The position numbers and the translations under genes are program-made. This document shows positions 1-8,431 of a stretch of 64,000 nucleotides of DNA, piece by piece. Origin of the DNA: Sphingobacteriales bacterium. Lineage in GTDB: Bacteria; Bacteroidota; Bacteroidia; Chitinophagales; CAIOSU01. The notes under the pieces are model-generated. The model ran no database searches. It saw only the letters and a list, made by a program, of their open reading frames with translations, and was not told where the DNA came from. Numbering within the stretch: position 1 is the first letter of the stretch; each line of letters opens with the position of its first letter. Location: the NCBI GenBank assembly GCA_027483645.1, contig JAIXUD010000009.1, positions 1-64,000 on the forward strand. Reading direction: 5' to 3'.

Positions 1-80
1 GTTGATTGGTTGATTGGTTGATTGGTTGATTGGTTGATTGGTTGATTGGTTGATTGGTTGATTGGTTGATTGGTTGATTT
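1..80. repeat. 8-bp tandem repeat, ten copies, cut by the window edge
   Basis: The unit GTTGATTG is repeated nine times exactly, and a tenth copy ends in T instead of G. The array continues past the left edge, so the true copy number is unknown. It lies downstream of coaD. The word resembles the TTGGTTATTGG-type strings in other spacers of this window (for example 24424-24456 and 58641-58660). An array this regular is expected to change length by slippage. Confidence 0.95.
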
Positions 81-96
81 CGCCGAAGGCGAAATC
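76..96. repeat. Perfect hairpin between the two tandem arrays
   Basis: GATTTCGCC at 76-84 and GGCGAAATC at 88-96 are perfect reverse complements with a 3-nt loop. A second tight hairpin, TGCCTA/TAGGCA, follows the next array at 176-191 with a 4-nt loop. Both have the tight-loop form of the other spacer hairpins in the window. Neither is followed by a convincing T-tract, so I class them as REP-like repeats, not terminators. Confidence 0.7.
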
Positions 97-172
97 TTGT
101 GTCTTGTGTCTTGTGTCTTGTGTCTTGTGTCTTGTGTCTTGTGTCTTGTGTCTTGTGTCTTGTGTCTTGTGT
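96..172. repeat. 7-bp tandem repeat, eleven copies
   Basis: The unit CTTGTGT is repeated eleven times without error. An open frame through it is an artefact of the repeat. The same word, less regular, occurs at 24547-24580, and inside a lipoprotein gene near 26137-26170. Confidence 0.95.
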
Positions 173-218
173 CCCTGCCTACCGCTAGGCAAGTTGTGGC
201 TTAGTTGGGGGCAAAGTA

Positions 219-686
219 TCATTGTTTCACTACCTCTATCTGCGAAGGCACAAACTTGCTTACATCGCCGCCATTTATCAATATTTCGCGCACAATGGTG
301 GAGCTAATGTGCGATAGTTCTGGCTCGCTAATAATGATGATGGTTTCTAGTTCGGCATCCATAGCTTTGTTGAGCTGGGCAATGGTTTTCTCATAGTCGA
401 AATCAGCAGCATTACGTACACCGCGCAACAAATAATTGGCTCCCACGCTTTTAGTAAAGTTTACCGTAAGGCCTTGGTATGCTGATGTTTCAACGTTAGA
501 ATAGTCCTTGAATATCTCCTCAATCCACTGCTTGCGCTGTTCAAAAGTGAAGTAGTACTTTTTGCTGGTGTTGGTACCAATAGCCACAATTATCTTATCG
601 AACAGCGGCGCGGCGCGCTTTACAATATTTACGTGCCCCAAAGTGATAGGGTCAAACGAGCCTGGGAAAACCGCAATTTTAGCCAT
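219..686 (-). CDS. coaD: Phosphopantetheine adenylyltransferase
   Basis: This cytosolic enzyme transfers AMP from ATP to 4'-phosphopantetheine, the fourth step of coenzyme A synthesis. The 155-residue length is normal for bacterial CoaD. The N-terminal FPGSFDPITLGH holds the nucleotidyltransferase (T/H)xGH motif with His18. LLRGVRN in the middle and ISSTIVRE near the C-terminus are the phosphopantetheine- and ATP-binding stretches. The ATG start gives the usual N-terminus directly before FPGSFDP. It is the last gene of a minus-strand run with rsmD and a DUF3822 gene, an arrangement common in Bacteroidota, though a 186-bp spacer separates it from rsmD. Confidence 0.96.
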   Translation of the reverse strand: MAKIAVFPGSFDPITLGHVNIVKRAAPLFDKIIVAIGTNTSKKYYFTFEQRKQWIEEIFKDYSNVETSAYQGLTVNFTKSVGANYLLRGVRNAADFDYEKTIAQLNKAMDAELETIIIISEPELSHISSTIVREILINGGDVSKFVPSQIEVVKQ

Positions 687-872
687 CTTTTCTTAGTATC
701 AAGTGGTGAGTATCAATTATCAAGTACAAATAACTGTTAAAACTATCGATAAAACTACAATAACAAATACAAGTACTCTTACAATTTGCATACAGAGATA
801 GTATGGCAATGGGTGGGCTAGTAGCTAATATTTTTGAAGCTAGTCTTGATACACACTACTTGATACTAAAGA

Positions 873-1409
873 CTAAGCTTCGAAAAAACAGAAATAAGTA
901 GTACCGTATTTCCTTAGTTCCAAGAAGTTGGGGTGAGTAGTGAAGTCGTGGTCGGGGTTGTGCTCTAGTATCAACCAACCACCTTTTGGCAGCAATCCTT
1001 TTTTAAAGATGTAATCAGGTATTGTGTCAAGTGTATCTAGTCCATAAGGCGGGCCGGCAAAGATAATGTCGAACTCATCAGTGCAGGTATCAATAAACCT
1101 GAACACATCGCTCTGCACTACCGTTAGCCTATCTTCCACATTAAACTCTTTGGCCATTTTTTTGATGTAGGCCACGCTCTCGCCAAAAGCATCTACCGAT
1201 ACTGCACGGGCTGCACCGCGGCTTACAAACTCATAGCTGTGCCCACCGGTACCGGCAAACAAGTCAAGGAATTTCAATCCTTCAAAATCCCAAACGTTGT
1301 AAAGTATATTGTAAAGGGCCTCTTTGGCAAAATCGGTAGTAGGCCGCGTGGGCGATAAGTATGGCGGATAGAACTTCCTGCCTTTCAATGTGCCTCCAAT
1401 TACTCGCAT
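873..1409 (-). CDS. rsmD: 16S rRNA (guanine-N2)-methyltransferase, RsmD family
   Basis: RsmD methylates G966 of 16S rRNA using S-adenosylmethionine. The 178-residue protein starts MRVIGGTLKGRK, continues with PTRPTTDFAKEALYNIL, and has the SAM-binding loop DLFAGTGG, all typical of the family. The catalytic [D/N]PPY motif reads AGPPY here: the usual acidic or amide residue is Gly, which should weaken contact with the target amine. The rest of the fold looks intact. The start overlaps the DUF3822 stop by 10 bp, so the two are translationally coupled. The family call is secure; activity is less certain because of the substitution. Confidence 0.92.
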   Translation of the reverse strand: MRVIGGTLKGRKFYPPYLSPTRPTTDFAKEALYNILYNVWDFEGLKFLDLFAGTGGHSYEFVSRGAARAVSVDAFGESVAYIKKMAKEFNVEDRLTVVQSDVFRFIDTCTDEFDIIFAGPPYGLDTLDTIPDYIFKKGLLPKGGWLILEHNPDHDFTTHPNFLELRKYGTTYFCFFEA

Positions 1410-2269
1410 AGGGCTGTAGCAAATAAAGGGTATTGAGCGGATAATGCAAGCGGATGGAGCGCCTCGGCATATTTCAATGCCTTGGGCCGCGCACCAGTGC
1501 CCACATTGCGGAAGTAGTATTGCAACGTAGCCAATTGGCTACCGAAGGCCTCACCTTCCCCCCACACGTGCACGGCAATCTTCTCAGGGCTCAGGTGCAA
1601 TTGCTCGCAAACGGCCAAAGCATAATATGAAACATCTTCTTTAGCCTCAATCGCAAAACTGTTGTAGAACAAGAACTTACCATTCTGTACCACGGCCAAA
1701 TGCAAGGTGTTGTAGGTAAAGAGCGCGAGTAATTGGTCGCCCTTATCAGTTCTGTGTTCGCGCACGGACAACTGTATAAATGGCGTAGGCGCGGCGTAAA
1801 CCGTGCTATTTGTGAAGAGCTTATTGAGGGTGCTAAGCGCCCAATAAGGCAAATGGTAAACACCCACCATGCCCAGCGCATCCATCCGGTCGAAGTGCAG
1901 GCTGTCATCTGGCTCGCCAGCACCATGGAAACGCAGGTAGGTAGCTATTTCCCTTGGGTCAAAAAGGTCGTTTGGTATCAGAACATAGTCTTTGGGCTGC
2001 ACCACTACACGTACTTCTTTATATCCACCTCGTGCCCACTCTTCAGCACCTAGTATTTGGGCCGCTTCGTTGGTGTGATCTTCGCTGGTTAAGTGCTGGC
2101 AAGCATACGCTATGATAGAGTTGCTAACCTCTTCCAGCACGGCATAAGATAAAGCACCCAACCCAATATGCACCAAAAAAGTACAATCCGCGGGCGAAGC
2201 GGCTTCATACGAAGCATCTTGAAATCGCGTTATGCGGGTGGTATCGTTATCGGCAAGCATCATAGGCAT
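1400..2269 (-). CDS. DUF3822 family protein
   Basis: This 289-residue protein has no signal peptide or membrane segment. Order and content match DUF3822, a Bacteroidota family usually encoded next to rsmD and coaD, as here. The fold is thought to resemble an actin-like ATPase, but I see no clear nucleotide-binding motif. Function is unknown; conserved linkage suggests a link to ribosome or rRNA maturation, which is inference. It overlaps rsmD by 10 bp and is probably the first gene of the transcript. Confidence 0.8.
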   Translation of the reverse strand: MPMMLADNDTTRITRFQDASYEAASPADCTFLVHIGLGALSYAVLEEVSNSIIAYACQHLTSEDHTNEAAQILGAEEWARGGYKEVRVVVQPKDYVLIPNDLFDPREIATYLRFHGAGEPDDSLHFDRMDALGMVGVYHLPYWALSTLNKLFTNSTVYAAPTPFIQLSVREHRTDKGDQLLALFTYNTLHLAVVQNGKFLFYNSFAIEAKEDVSYYALAVCEQLHLSPEKIAVHVWGEGEAFGSQLATLQYYFRNVGTGARPKALKYAEALHPLALSAQYPLFATALCE

Positions 2270-2369
2270 TGGCTACAATATTAACAATTTTCTGCTGCAT
2301 TGAAGAAAACCAAGCCCTGTTTTGATTTGCGAGGTACACCGTATGCTAGAGTTTCCATAGTTTTGGCAG

Positions 2370-2825
2370 ATGATGCAAAGTATGAACGCAACATTTCGCG
2401 ACTATGTACTGTTAAAGGTGTCGCGCAACAAGTTTATGCAGCAGCTTGGCTTTACGCTTACGGAGATAAACGCAGGCGAAGTAAAGGGCGAACTGGTGAT
2501 AAGCGAAACGCACGAGCAGCAAAACGGGTTTGTGCACGGTGGCGTAATATCCGCCTTGTGCGACATGGCCTGCGGCTTTGCCGCCTACAGTATGGTGCCC
2601 AATGGCGTGCAAGTGTTTACGGTGGAGCTAAAGGTAAGCTACCTGCGGCCTGGCATGGGGGAGAAAATATTGGCACGAGGTTGGGTATTGAAGCCCGGTA
2701 AACGATTCCATTTTTGTGAAAGTGAATTATATGTGGTGAGAGAAGGTAAGGAAATACTGATAGCAAAAGCCAGCTCTACCATGGGCGTGGTGGAGGATAA
2801 GGTGAATGATAAGTATGGGGGATAG
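2370..2825 (+). CDS. PaaI-family hotdog-fold thioesterase
   Basis: The 151-residue protein has the hotdog thioesterase pattern: NGFVHGGVISALCDMACGFAA contains the HGG active-site turn and the helix with the catalytic acidic residue, followed by TVELKVSYLRPG. Such enzymes hydrolyse aryl- or acyl-CoA thioesters in the cytosol; the substrate cannot be read from sequence. The first ATG (2370) is chosen, but the internal Met at codon 5 (2382) is about as good. A weak TAGTTTTG promoter-like box lies at 2358-2365, very close to the start. It stands alone, divergent from the DUF3822 gene. Confidence 0.85.
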   Translation: MMQSMNATFRDYVLLKVSRNKFMQQLGFTLTEINAGEVKGELVISETHEQQNGFVHGGVISALCDMACGFAAYSMVPNGVQVFTVELKVSYLRPGMGEKILARGWVLKPGKRFHFCESELYVVREGKEILIAKASSTMGVVEDKVNDKYGG

Positions 2826-2931
2826 TCAATGGTCAACGGTCGACAGTCCACGGTTTGCTTCAAAATAGTTATTTATTAGTTCTATAGTAAAGCACCAATA
2901 ACCAATAACCAATAACCAATCAACCAGTAAC
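2822..2931. repeat. Composite spacer repeat: GGTCAACGGTC words then CAATAAC words
   Basis: Immediately after the thioesterase stop is a run of related words (GTCAATGGTC, AACGGTCGAC, AGTCCACGG). It is followed at 2890-2925 by four imperfect copies of ACCAATA(A/C). The same pair of word families occurs together again at 31580-31655 and 59025-59101. No coding frame or terminator explains it. Confidence 0.75.
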
Positions 2932-2935
2932 CACA

Positions 2936-4267
2936 ATGCAGGGTAACTATAGAGATGTGATAAAACTGGCTACACCCATACTGCTCGGCGGTGTGGCACA
3001 GAACTCTATTGCTTTTACCGATACTGCTTTCCTTTCACGATATGGTCAAGCAGAACTTACCGCAGTGGGCATTGTAAGTACTTGGTACTTGCTACTGTTT
3101 ATGGTGGGTTTTGCATTCACCAAAGGCACGCAAATATTTACTGCACGCCGATTGGGAGAGCGAAACCTACCTGCCATTGGCGAAATATTTAGCAACAGTT
3201 TTGTCATTTTATTGGCATTAGGGTTTGTAGTTTTTTTGGCACTGCGCTTTGGCTCTGGCTATGCTATGGACCTTTATTTTGAAGATAAGGCTGCAGCAGC
3301 AGCTGGCACCGCCTATCTCGAAATGCGCTCCTACGGTATCTTTTTCAGTTTTACGGGCTCCGTATTTTTGGCCTTTTATATGGGGCTAGGTACTATGAGC
3401 ATCCTAGTATGGGCTATGCTAATAATGAGTAGCGTGAACATTTTGCTCAACTGGCTTCTTATTTTTGGGCACTGGGGCTTTCCAGAGATGGGTATCAGTG
3501 GCTCGGCATTAGCTTCCAATCTTGCCGAAATAATGGTTGCAGCTATATTTACGGTGTACACGTTGGTTAAAAAATATCATATCCGGTATAACTTTTTCAG
3601 CAAAAGAGTGCTTTCGTGGGAGGTTACCCGGTCTATCACCTCCATATCTTTGCCTATTGTAGCGCTTACCTTGGTGGGGCTGCTTGGGTGGATATTCTTC
3701 ATGTATTTTGTCGAGAAAATGGGCTCGTTCGATACTCAGGTGTCTACGTTGGTTAAGTCCTTATACATGTTCTTAGGTATGCCGGCTTGGGCTTTTGCTG
3801 CGGCATCGGGCACAATTATCAGCAATTTAATGGGCCAAGGCCTGCACCACCGGGTACCACAAGCCATGAAAAATATAGCTGTGCTCAGTTTTGCCTGCAC
3901 CCTATTGGTTTCGCTGCCTTTGGTTATATTCCCAGAATTGATTGTGAAATATACCCTAAACCCCGAACTTCCGGCTCTGGTGCCGGCATGCACGCCTGTA
4001 TTATACGTTACCGTTGTAGCGCTCCTCATCTACTCAGTATCCACCGTGCTGTTCCATGGTATAGTAAGCACAGGCTCTGTTGGCATATCGCTACTTATCG
4101 AAATTGTTACCATACTCCTGTACGTTGGTTTTGTAGTGTGGTTGTTTTCACTTGAAAGCAAAACGGTAGCCATCATGTGGACCAGCGAGATATTCTACTG
4201 GTTGCTACTATTGTTTATTGCCTTCTTCTACATCCGGTCTGGTAGATGGAAAAACACTAAAATTTAA
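2936..4267 (+). CDS. MATE family multidrug/sodium antiporter
   Basis: This 443-residue integral membrane protein is predicted to have about twelve hydrophobic segments. MATE exporters move drugs or metabolites outward in exchange for Na+ or H+. The N-terminal stretch ATPILLGGVAQNSIAFTD and the pseudo-repeat halves (second half beginning near TRSITSISLPIVALTLVG) are typical. The length fits the family. The start follows the CAATAAC repeat, with no obvious Shine-Dalgarno sequence. The 3' end overlaps the convergent SGNH gene by 4 bp. The transported substrate is unknown. Confidence 0.9.
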   Translation: MQGNYRDVIKLATPILLGGVAQNSIAFTDTAFLSRYGQAELTAVGIVSTWYLLLFMVGFAFTKGTQIFTARRLGERNLPAIGEIFSNSFVILLALGFVVFLALRFGSGYAMDLYFEDKAAAAAGTAYLEMRSYGIFFSFTGSVFLAFYMGLGTMSILVWAMLIMSSVNILLNWLLIFGHWGFPEMGISGSALASNLAEIMVAAIFTVYTLVKKYHIRYNFFSKRVLSWEVTRSITSISLPIVALTLVGLLGWIFFMYFVEKMGSFDTQVSTLVKSLYMFLGMPAWAFAAASGTIISNLMGQGLHHRVPQAMKNIAVLSFACTLLVSLPLVIFPELIVKYTLNPELPALVPACTPVLYVTVVALLIYSVSTVLFHGIVSTGSVGISLLIEIVTILLYVGFVVWLFSLESKTVAIMWTSEIFYWLLLLFIAFFYIRSGRWKNTKI

Positions 4268-5304
4268 TTAATCGTATCCTGCTGGAAAGCCCCATCAGCT
4301 GTTAAGGTATTGAATAAGATTTGTGAAAACACATGATAACCATGAGTATTAAAATGCCCATCGACTGGCCAGTATAGTGCTTCTGGGTCTTGGGTTTGGC
4401 GTATGTATAAGCTGTCCATAAGGTTAATAACACCCCCAGTTGCCGCTAAATCATTCAATTCATTGGGATATTTATTTTGCTGGGCTTGTTTTGATAAGGG
4501 GTAAACGATTACCCTAAATTGAAACCCCTTTTGGGCAGCAAGTGTCCAAAATTTCTCCAATACCTTTCTGGCTTCAACTACAAAAGTCCCCCTGCACTCG
4601 GCTAACTCGTTTGGCTTCAAAAAAGTATTTCTATCCCGCTTCAACACATCATGTACCCAAAAACGATAAGTGTGGCTATAAGCATACAATTCCTCATTAA
4701 TAGGGTTGGGCAAAAACTGGAGGCTACTATCCGGTGCAATCCTGTCCAAACCGCCACGGGTACAGTAATCCTGAATATCGGTAGAGTTAACATGTAACAC
4801 CACCAAATCAGGGTTATAAGCAACCAAATGGTTTTTTAGAAAAAGGTAACAAAAAAACAAATCGCTACCTGCACTAGCACCACTCATTACCTCGTATTTT
4901 CTTTCTGTAGTACTTGTGTTTAGTTGCTGCTCCATCAACTTAAGCACTGTAGAATCTTGGTTAGGCGAGCCAAACGACTCTATATAAGAATCGCCCATCA
5001 TCAATACCCTAAATACACCATCCGCCTTTTCTACGGCATGCTCCGTATCGCGCAATCCTAAGCTATTGGTGGTAAAAGAGTATTTAAACTCATTGTAGTC
5101 AATAACTGCTTCATAGTTGGCGGGCCAAGCCCAGTGATGTTTACGGCCAAAAGTATCATAGGCTGAGAAAAATTCACCACCATTTTCTTCTAAATGGCTG
5201 CTATATATACCCAATAGCCGAAGAATTACTTCTAACAGCACTAAAAACACTACGATGCCCAATACCGAAAATATAGCCCATTTTAATAGCTCTCTAGCTT
5301 TCAT
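4264..5304 (-). CDS. Membrane-anchored SGNH/GDSL-like hydrolase
   Basis: The 346-residue protein has one N-terminal membrane segment (about residues 11-32) and an extracytoplasmic domain. GDSY at 104-107 is the block I nucleophile motif (Ser106). DGHFNTHGY at 315-323 supplies the Asp315-x-His317 of block V, so the catalytic triad appears complete. Relatives act on acyl or acetyl esters of lipids or envelope polysaccharides; the substrate here is unknown. The 3' end overlaps the MATE gene by 4 bp in convergent orientation, leaving no room for a terminator. Confidence 0.82.
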   Translation of the reverse strand: MKARELLKWAIFSVLGIVVFLVLLEVILRLLGIYSSHLEENGGEFFSAYDTFGRKHHWAWPANYEAVIDYNEFKYSFTTNSLGLRDTEHAVEKADGVFRVLMMGDSYIESFGSPNQDSTVLKLMEQQLNTSTTERKYEVMSGASAGSDLFFCYLFLKNHLVAYNPDLVVLHVNSTDIQDYCTRGGLDRIAPDSSLQFLPNPINEELYAYSHTYRFWVHDVLKRDRNTFLKPNELAECRGTFVVEARKVLEKFWTLAAQKGFQFRVIVYPLSKQAQQNKYPNELNDLAATGGVINLMDSLYIRQTQDPEALYWPVDGHFNTHGYHVFSQILFNTLTADGAFQQDTIN

Positions 5305-5764
5305 TATTAAGATTGTGTGGAAATTGCTGGAAATCTAATTTAGTGTATTATTACCTATTTGCTATAGCTTAAACCACTGTAATGTCTTTTTATCATTTCT
5401 GTAGTCGCTGATTATTGCGTGAGGATTCGCTATTGCTTAGAATGAAATCGGGTTATAAATTAGAGATTATAGCAATTGCTTTCGAGGATAATGGAGCTTT
5501 CCACAACACTTGCCTTTCGTGTATTATATTTAGTGGTGCGGGTGAAGGACTAATAAAGTGACTTCCATCTCGATAAACAAGGTGTAAACTCTTAAATAAG
5601 TACTCGTAAGACGACATGATACGTGGGTCGCATTGCTTACGCATGACTATGCCCCAAGCTGCAATTTTTATGCTCAATTGGTACGTACTGCTATTTGATA
5701 TTTTCTATTTTTCTCTTTAAACCAATCTAATTCCTAATTCCTAACTCCTAATTCTTTAAAAAAA
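5305..5764. other. 460-bp spacer without a supported gene
   Basis: This AT-rich stretch separates the SGNH gene from a plus-strand gene, so it must hold both promoters. I find no convincing tRNA, terminator or conserved ORF. A 74-codon open frame on the minus strand (5453-5677) has no recognisable family or start context. The right end (5725-5757) carries three imperfect CCTAATT words, a repeat class also seen at 22165-22240. Confidence 0.6.
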
Positions 5765-6643
5765 ATGCGTCCGCCCAAAATCAACCGCGAAATCATTGAT
5801 ATTTTCCGCAACCTGGTAAAAGAAGAAAACCTACCGCTGGCCAATACCGACGAGGATATGGTAACGATGCTGAACGAAGAACTGTTCGTGGAGCATCGCA
5901 TCAGCTACCGTACCTTCCAGCGGTATAAAGCGCGTGCGATAAAGGAATTGCACATCCCCGATGCCGACCCGCTTTATCTAGACCTGGTTAACATCCTGCA
6001 GATGGGCTACGTAAGGCTGCGGCAGCAGTTGCTTACGGCCATCCTAAAAGACCATATCGGCGGCAAGCGATACATGTGGGTGATGGAGCGCAAGTTCCGT
6101 GAATGGAACATACGCGCCGTAAAGCCCGTGGCGGAAGAAATAGAAGACAATTTAGCGGAGCCCATTGCTGACAGAACCGAGCATTACCCTACCATTACCG
6201 GTACTTACCACGACGTGAACCATACCGAACGGCCGAAGGACATCTCCCCTGCCCACTTTGCCGTTTACCAAGGCTATGTAATACCCAACCCCCACTACGA
6301 AGGCCCTGAAGACGACACTACCCGCGCCATAAAAGAGATGGCAGAGCTGCGGGCGCAAAATAACCTTAGCCGTGAGGAACTGGTAAAAATAATGGCACCT
6401 GTTTGGGAAGAAAGCGAGAAACGCCGCATTGAGGAAAAGGAAAAGGAAGCAGCCATAGCCGCTGAGGAGGCCAAAGCACCGCCAGCCGGCCACGGCCGCA
6501 TGACCTGGGCCAAAAAACTGGGCCCCCAAAAATCTCGCGAACGCTTACTGAACAAAATAAAAAACCACAACCCTGCCTTGCAAGAAGAGGGCATCGGTGA
6601 GCACCAATGTATAACATATAGTATTGATGGTGTGGTGATGTAG
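5765..6643 (+). CDS. Hypothetical protein, 292 aa, possible N-terminal helix-turn-helix
   Basis: I do not recognise this protein. The N-terminal 60 residues (INREIIDIFRNLVKEEN followed by a Leu/Arg-rich helical region with SYRTFQRYKARA) look like a DNA-binding helix-turn-helix of the kind found in phage or element-encoded proteins. Residues about 190-245 are a charged coiled-coil-like segment rich in Glu, Lys and Ala. There is no signal peptide or membrane segment. Codon use looks native. It stands alone, followed by two hairpins at 6646-6691. Confidence 0.6.
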   Translation: MRPPKINREIIDIFRNLVKEENLPLANTDEDMVTMLNEELFVEHRISYRTFQRYKARAIKELHIPDADPLYLDLVNILQMGYVRLRQQLLTAILKDHIGGKRYMWVMERKFREWNIRAVKPVAEEIEDNLAEPIADRTEHYPTITGTYHDVNHTERPKDISPAHFAVYQGYVIPNPHYEGPEDDTTRAIKEMAELRAQNNLSREELVKIMAPVWEESEKRRIEEKEKEAAIAAEEAKAPPAGHGRMTWAKKLGPQKSRERLLNKIKNHNPALQEEGIGEHQCITYSIDGVVM

Positions 6644-6645
6644 TT

Positions 6646-6691
6646 GAGGCTGCGCCTCGCAGATCTAGTGGTGTGGAAGTGGAACTTCCAC
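6646..6691. repeat. Two adjacent tight-loop hairpins (REP-like)
   Basis: GAGGC-TGC-GCCTC (6646-6658) and GTGGAAGT-GGA-ACTTCCAC (6673-6691) are perfect stems with 3-nt loops. They begin 2 bp after the upstream stop codon and lie between convergent genes. There is no T-tract. The pattern of a short word, a 2-3-nt loop and its reverse complement recurs at 20626, 22386, 22412, 25642 and 40643. Confidence 0.7.
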
Positions 6692-6707
6692 AGCATGGTA
6701 GTGCCTT

Positions 6708-7178
6708 TTATTTACGTAGCCAGCTATAAATGCTATCAGCATTTTCTTCAGTAAGATATGCCCAATGCTTTATGGTGGAATCTTGCAGTTGAAAGAAATA
6801 ATTCTCTTTATGGTAAAGCCCGTATTTGGAAAAGTTCCCTTCGTCGAAATAGATACATTGGTGCTTGATCGTGGAATCAATTTTTTCCGAACCTTGCTGT
6901 TTTGAGGAGAAGATAATGTAGCCATCGCTATTCAATTCCAAAATCTGTTCCAATATTCGCAATGTTCTCACATCACAATTACCGCAATTGGCGGCTTGTA
7001 CTATGACTGCCCAATTAGACTCTATGGCAGGCTTACAAAGGGTACTTTTAACTTCTTTCTTTAAATATCGAAGGAGATACTTCTCCTTTGGAAATTCTTC
7101 TACGGATGGCAATACCGTGGCTGAATCTGCACAAGATACCATAGCAAAAAGTAGGTGGAGCATCAAAATATATTTCAT
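6708..7178 (-). CDS. Small lipoprotein with a CGNC motif
   Basis: The 156-residue protein begins MKYILMLHLLFAMVSC, a type II signal peptide with a plausible lipobox ending at Cys16. The mature part contains ANCGNCDVRTLR. A Cys-x-x-Cys in this setting suggests a thioredoxin-like or redox-related fold, but no other thioredoxin feature is evident. It overlaps the upstream DUF4221-like lipoprotein gene by 4 bp (ATGA), so the two are coupled and probably function together. Confidence 0.75.
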   Translation of the reverse strand: MKYILMLHLLFAMVSCADSATVLPSVEEFPKEKYLLRYLKKEVKSTLCKPAIESNWAVIVQAANCGNCDVRTLRILEQILELNSDGYIIFSSKQQGSEKIDSTIKHQCIYFDEGNFSKYGLYHKENYFFQLQDSTIKHWAYLTEENADSIYSWLRK

Positions 7179-8362
7179 TGCTCTTTCCTTTCTATTTTAA
7201 CACTATTGAACAAGAGACTCGTTTTATTATATTCAGGGTTGTTTGGAGACATTTTCGAAACCATTAGGCCATCGGGGGTAACAAAAGCACTTTGGGAATA
7301 ACTATTCCCTAAATGAATTTCTCCCAATAGCTTCAAATCAGTATCAAATACCATTAAATACAATTCTTTGTTGGCAAAGCTATTAAACTCATCTTGCTCG
7401 TTTATGAGAGGTTGTTGTGCTTTGAAAAACCTGAACAGTAACTGTTGATAAGGATCATACCAAAGGCCAACATATTGAGGTGCCTGCATGTATAGGTCGA
7501 TTATTTGCGGAATTTCCAATTCTTTCTCATAAGAGTAAAACAAAGTGTCAGCAGTGTGATGTTTACTTTTACCTTCAATTATTGTAACGCTATCTGTTTG
7601 CAAATCAAGCACATACAAATTAGGATCGCTTTCAAAGGAATAGATGTGCTTATTATCAACCTTAACCCTTGATATTTCCCTTAGCTGCCCATAATTTCGT
7701 GTTTTATACAACGGTGAGTATTTAATAGGCAACGTATCAAATACACCCGTATTTAAATCAAGAATCGCTTCAATGGCATAGTCAGGACAGCGGTAAAAAT
7801 CGTCGTTCCCACAAGCTGCATTAAAACGATGCATATATACTTTACCATCCGGTTGATATAATATTGGATAATTAGAATACCATTGACCATGGGCATGCTC
7901 AATATCTTCATCGGCTTTATCTGTTGGCCAAGTTTTCAAAATGCTTCCTTGTGTATTAATGAGCGCAAGTCGAAAGTCTTGTACTACCAATACCGAATCA
8001 CTGCTTATCATTAATACATTATCTACCTCGCCTGCGTCCATAGTCGTATCATTAACCAAATGGGACAACTTGATTGGAGGCAGTGCAACATTCAATCTCC
8101 AATTGAAGCGTAAAATCTCGTTTTTGGTTTGGTTATGGAAGTACAAAGTATCACCAAAAGATTGGAGGGAGTAATAAGAAAGTTTATCCTCAGCATGCGG
8201 ATGCGCGACTTTGAAAGTATCTGACTTAAAAGATAGTGGTTGGTAAAAAGAGTAGTCGGTGCCGCTATCTCCTTGTTTTAATAAATCAGCTTTATCTTCC
8301 CCACAACTATAGAATGTTAAGGCACATAGGACAATAAGAGAAAATAGGTATTTGTTATGCAT
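7175..8362 (-). CDS. DUF4221-like lipoprotein, probable beta-propeller
   Basis: The 395-residue protein has a lipoprotein signal (LIVLCALTFYSC, lipidated Cys20). The body consists of repeated short beta-rich stretches ending in Asp/Thr turns (for example YVLDLQTDSVTIIEGK and YLMVFDTDLKLLGEI), as expected for a six-bladed propeller. Length and character fit DUF4221, a Bacteroidota lipoprotein family of unknown role. It is first in a two-gene unit with the CGNC lipoprotein (4-bp overlap) and lies behind the hairpin terminator at 8376-8422. Confidence 0.7.
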   Translation of the reverse strand: MHNKYLFSLIVLCALTFYSCGEDKADLLKQGDSGTDYSFYQPLSFKSDTFKVAHPHAEDKLSYYSLQSFGDTLYFHNQTKNEILRFNWRLNVALPPIKLSHLVNDTTMDAGEVDNVLMISSDSVLVVQDFRLALINTQGSILKTWPTDKADEDIEHAHGQWYSNYPILYQPDGKVYMHRFNAACGNDDFYRCPDYAIEAILDLNTGVFDTLPIKYSPLYKTRNYGQLREISRVKVDNKHIYSFESDPNLYVLDLQTDSVTIIEGKSKHHTADTLFYSYEKELEIPQIIDLYMQAPQYVGLWYDPYQQLLFRFFKAQQPLINEQDEFNSFANKELYLMVFDTDLKLLGEIHLGNSYSQSAFVTPDGLMVSKMSPNNPEYNKTSLLFNSVKIERKEQ

Positions 8363-8375
8363 GTTTATAGATTAT

Positions 8376-8422
8376 AATTAAGCTGGCATAGCTTACCTTC
8401 GTTAAGCTATGCCAGCTTAATT
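8376..8422 (-). terminator. Long perfect hairpin downstream of the duplicated-domain lipoprotein
   Basis: About 20 bp at 8376-8395 (AATTAAGCTGGCATAGCTTA) pair with 8402-8422 around a 6-nt loop, CCTTCG. It lies 10 bp beyond the stop of the upstream minus-strand gene and 14 bp before the start of the next. AT-rich ends flank the stem, but there is no pure T-run, so termination is likely, not certain. The stem is near-symmetric and could also act on the other strand. Confidence 0.65.
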
Positions 8423-8431
8423 ATTAAAAAA

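Noticed and set aside
1-172. Possible CRISPR array
   Set aside because: The repeats are directly adjacent, with no spacers, and no cas genes are present.
62-307. Open frame encoding a Cys/Leu/Val-repeat peptide
   Set aside because: It is produced by the 7-bp tandem repeat and overlaps coaD in antisense; there is no start context or family.
5453-5677. 74-codon minus-strand frame in the 460-bp spacer
   Set aside because: No recognisable family, weak start context and no conserved motif.
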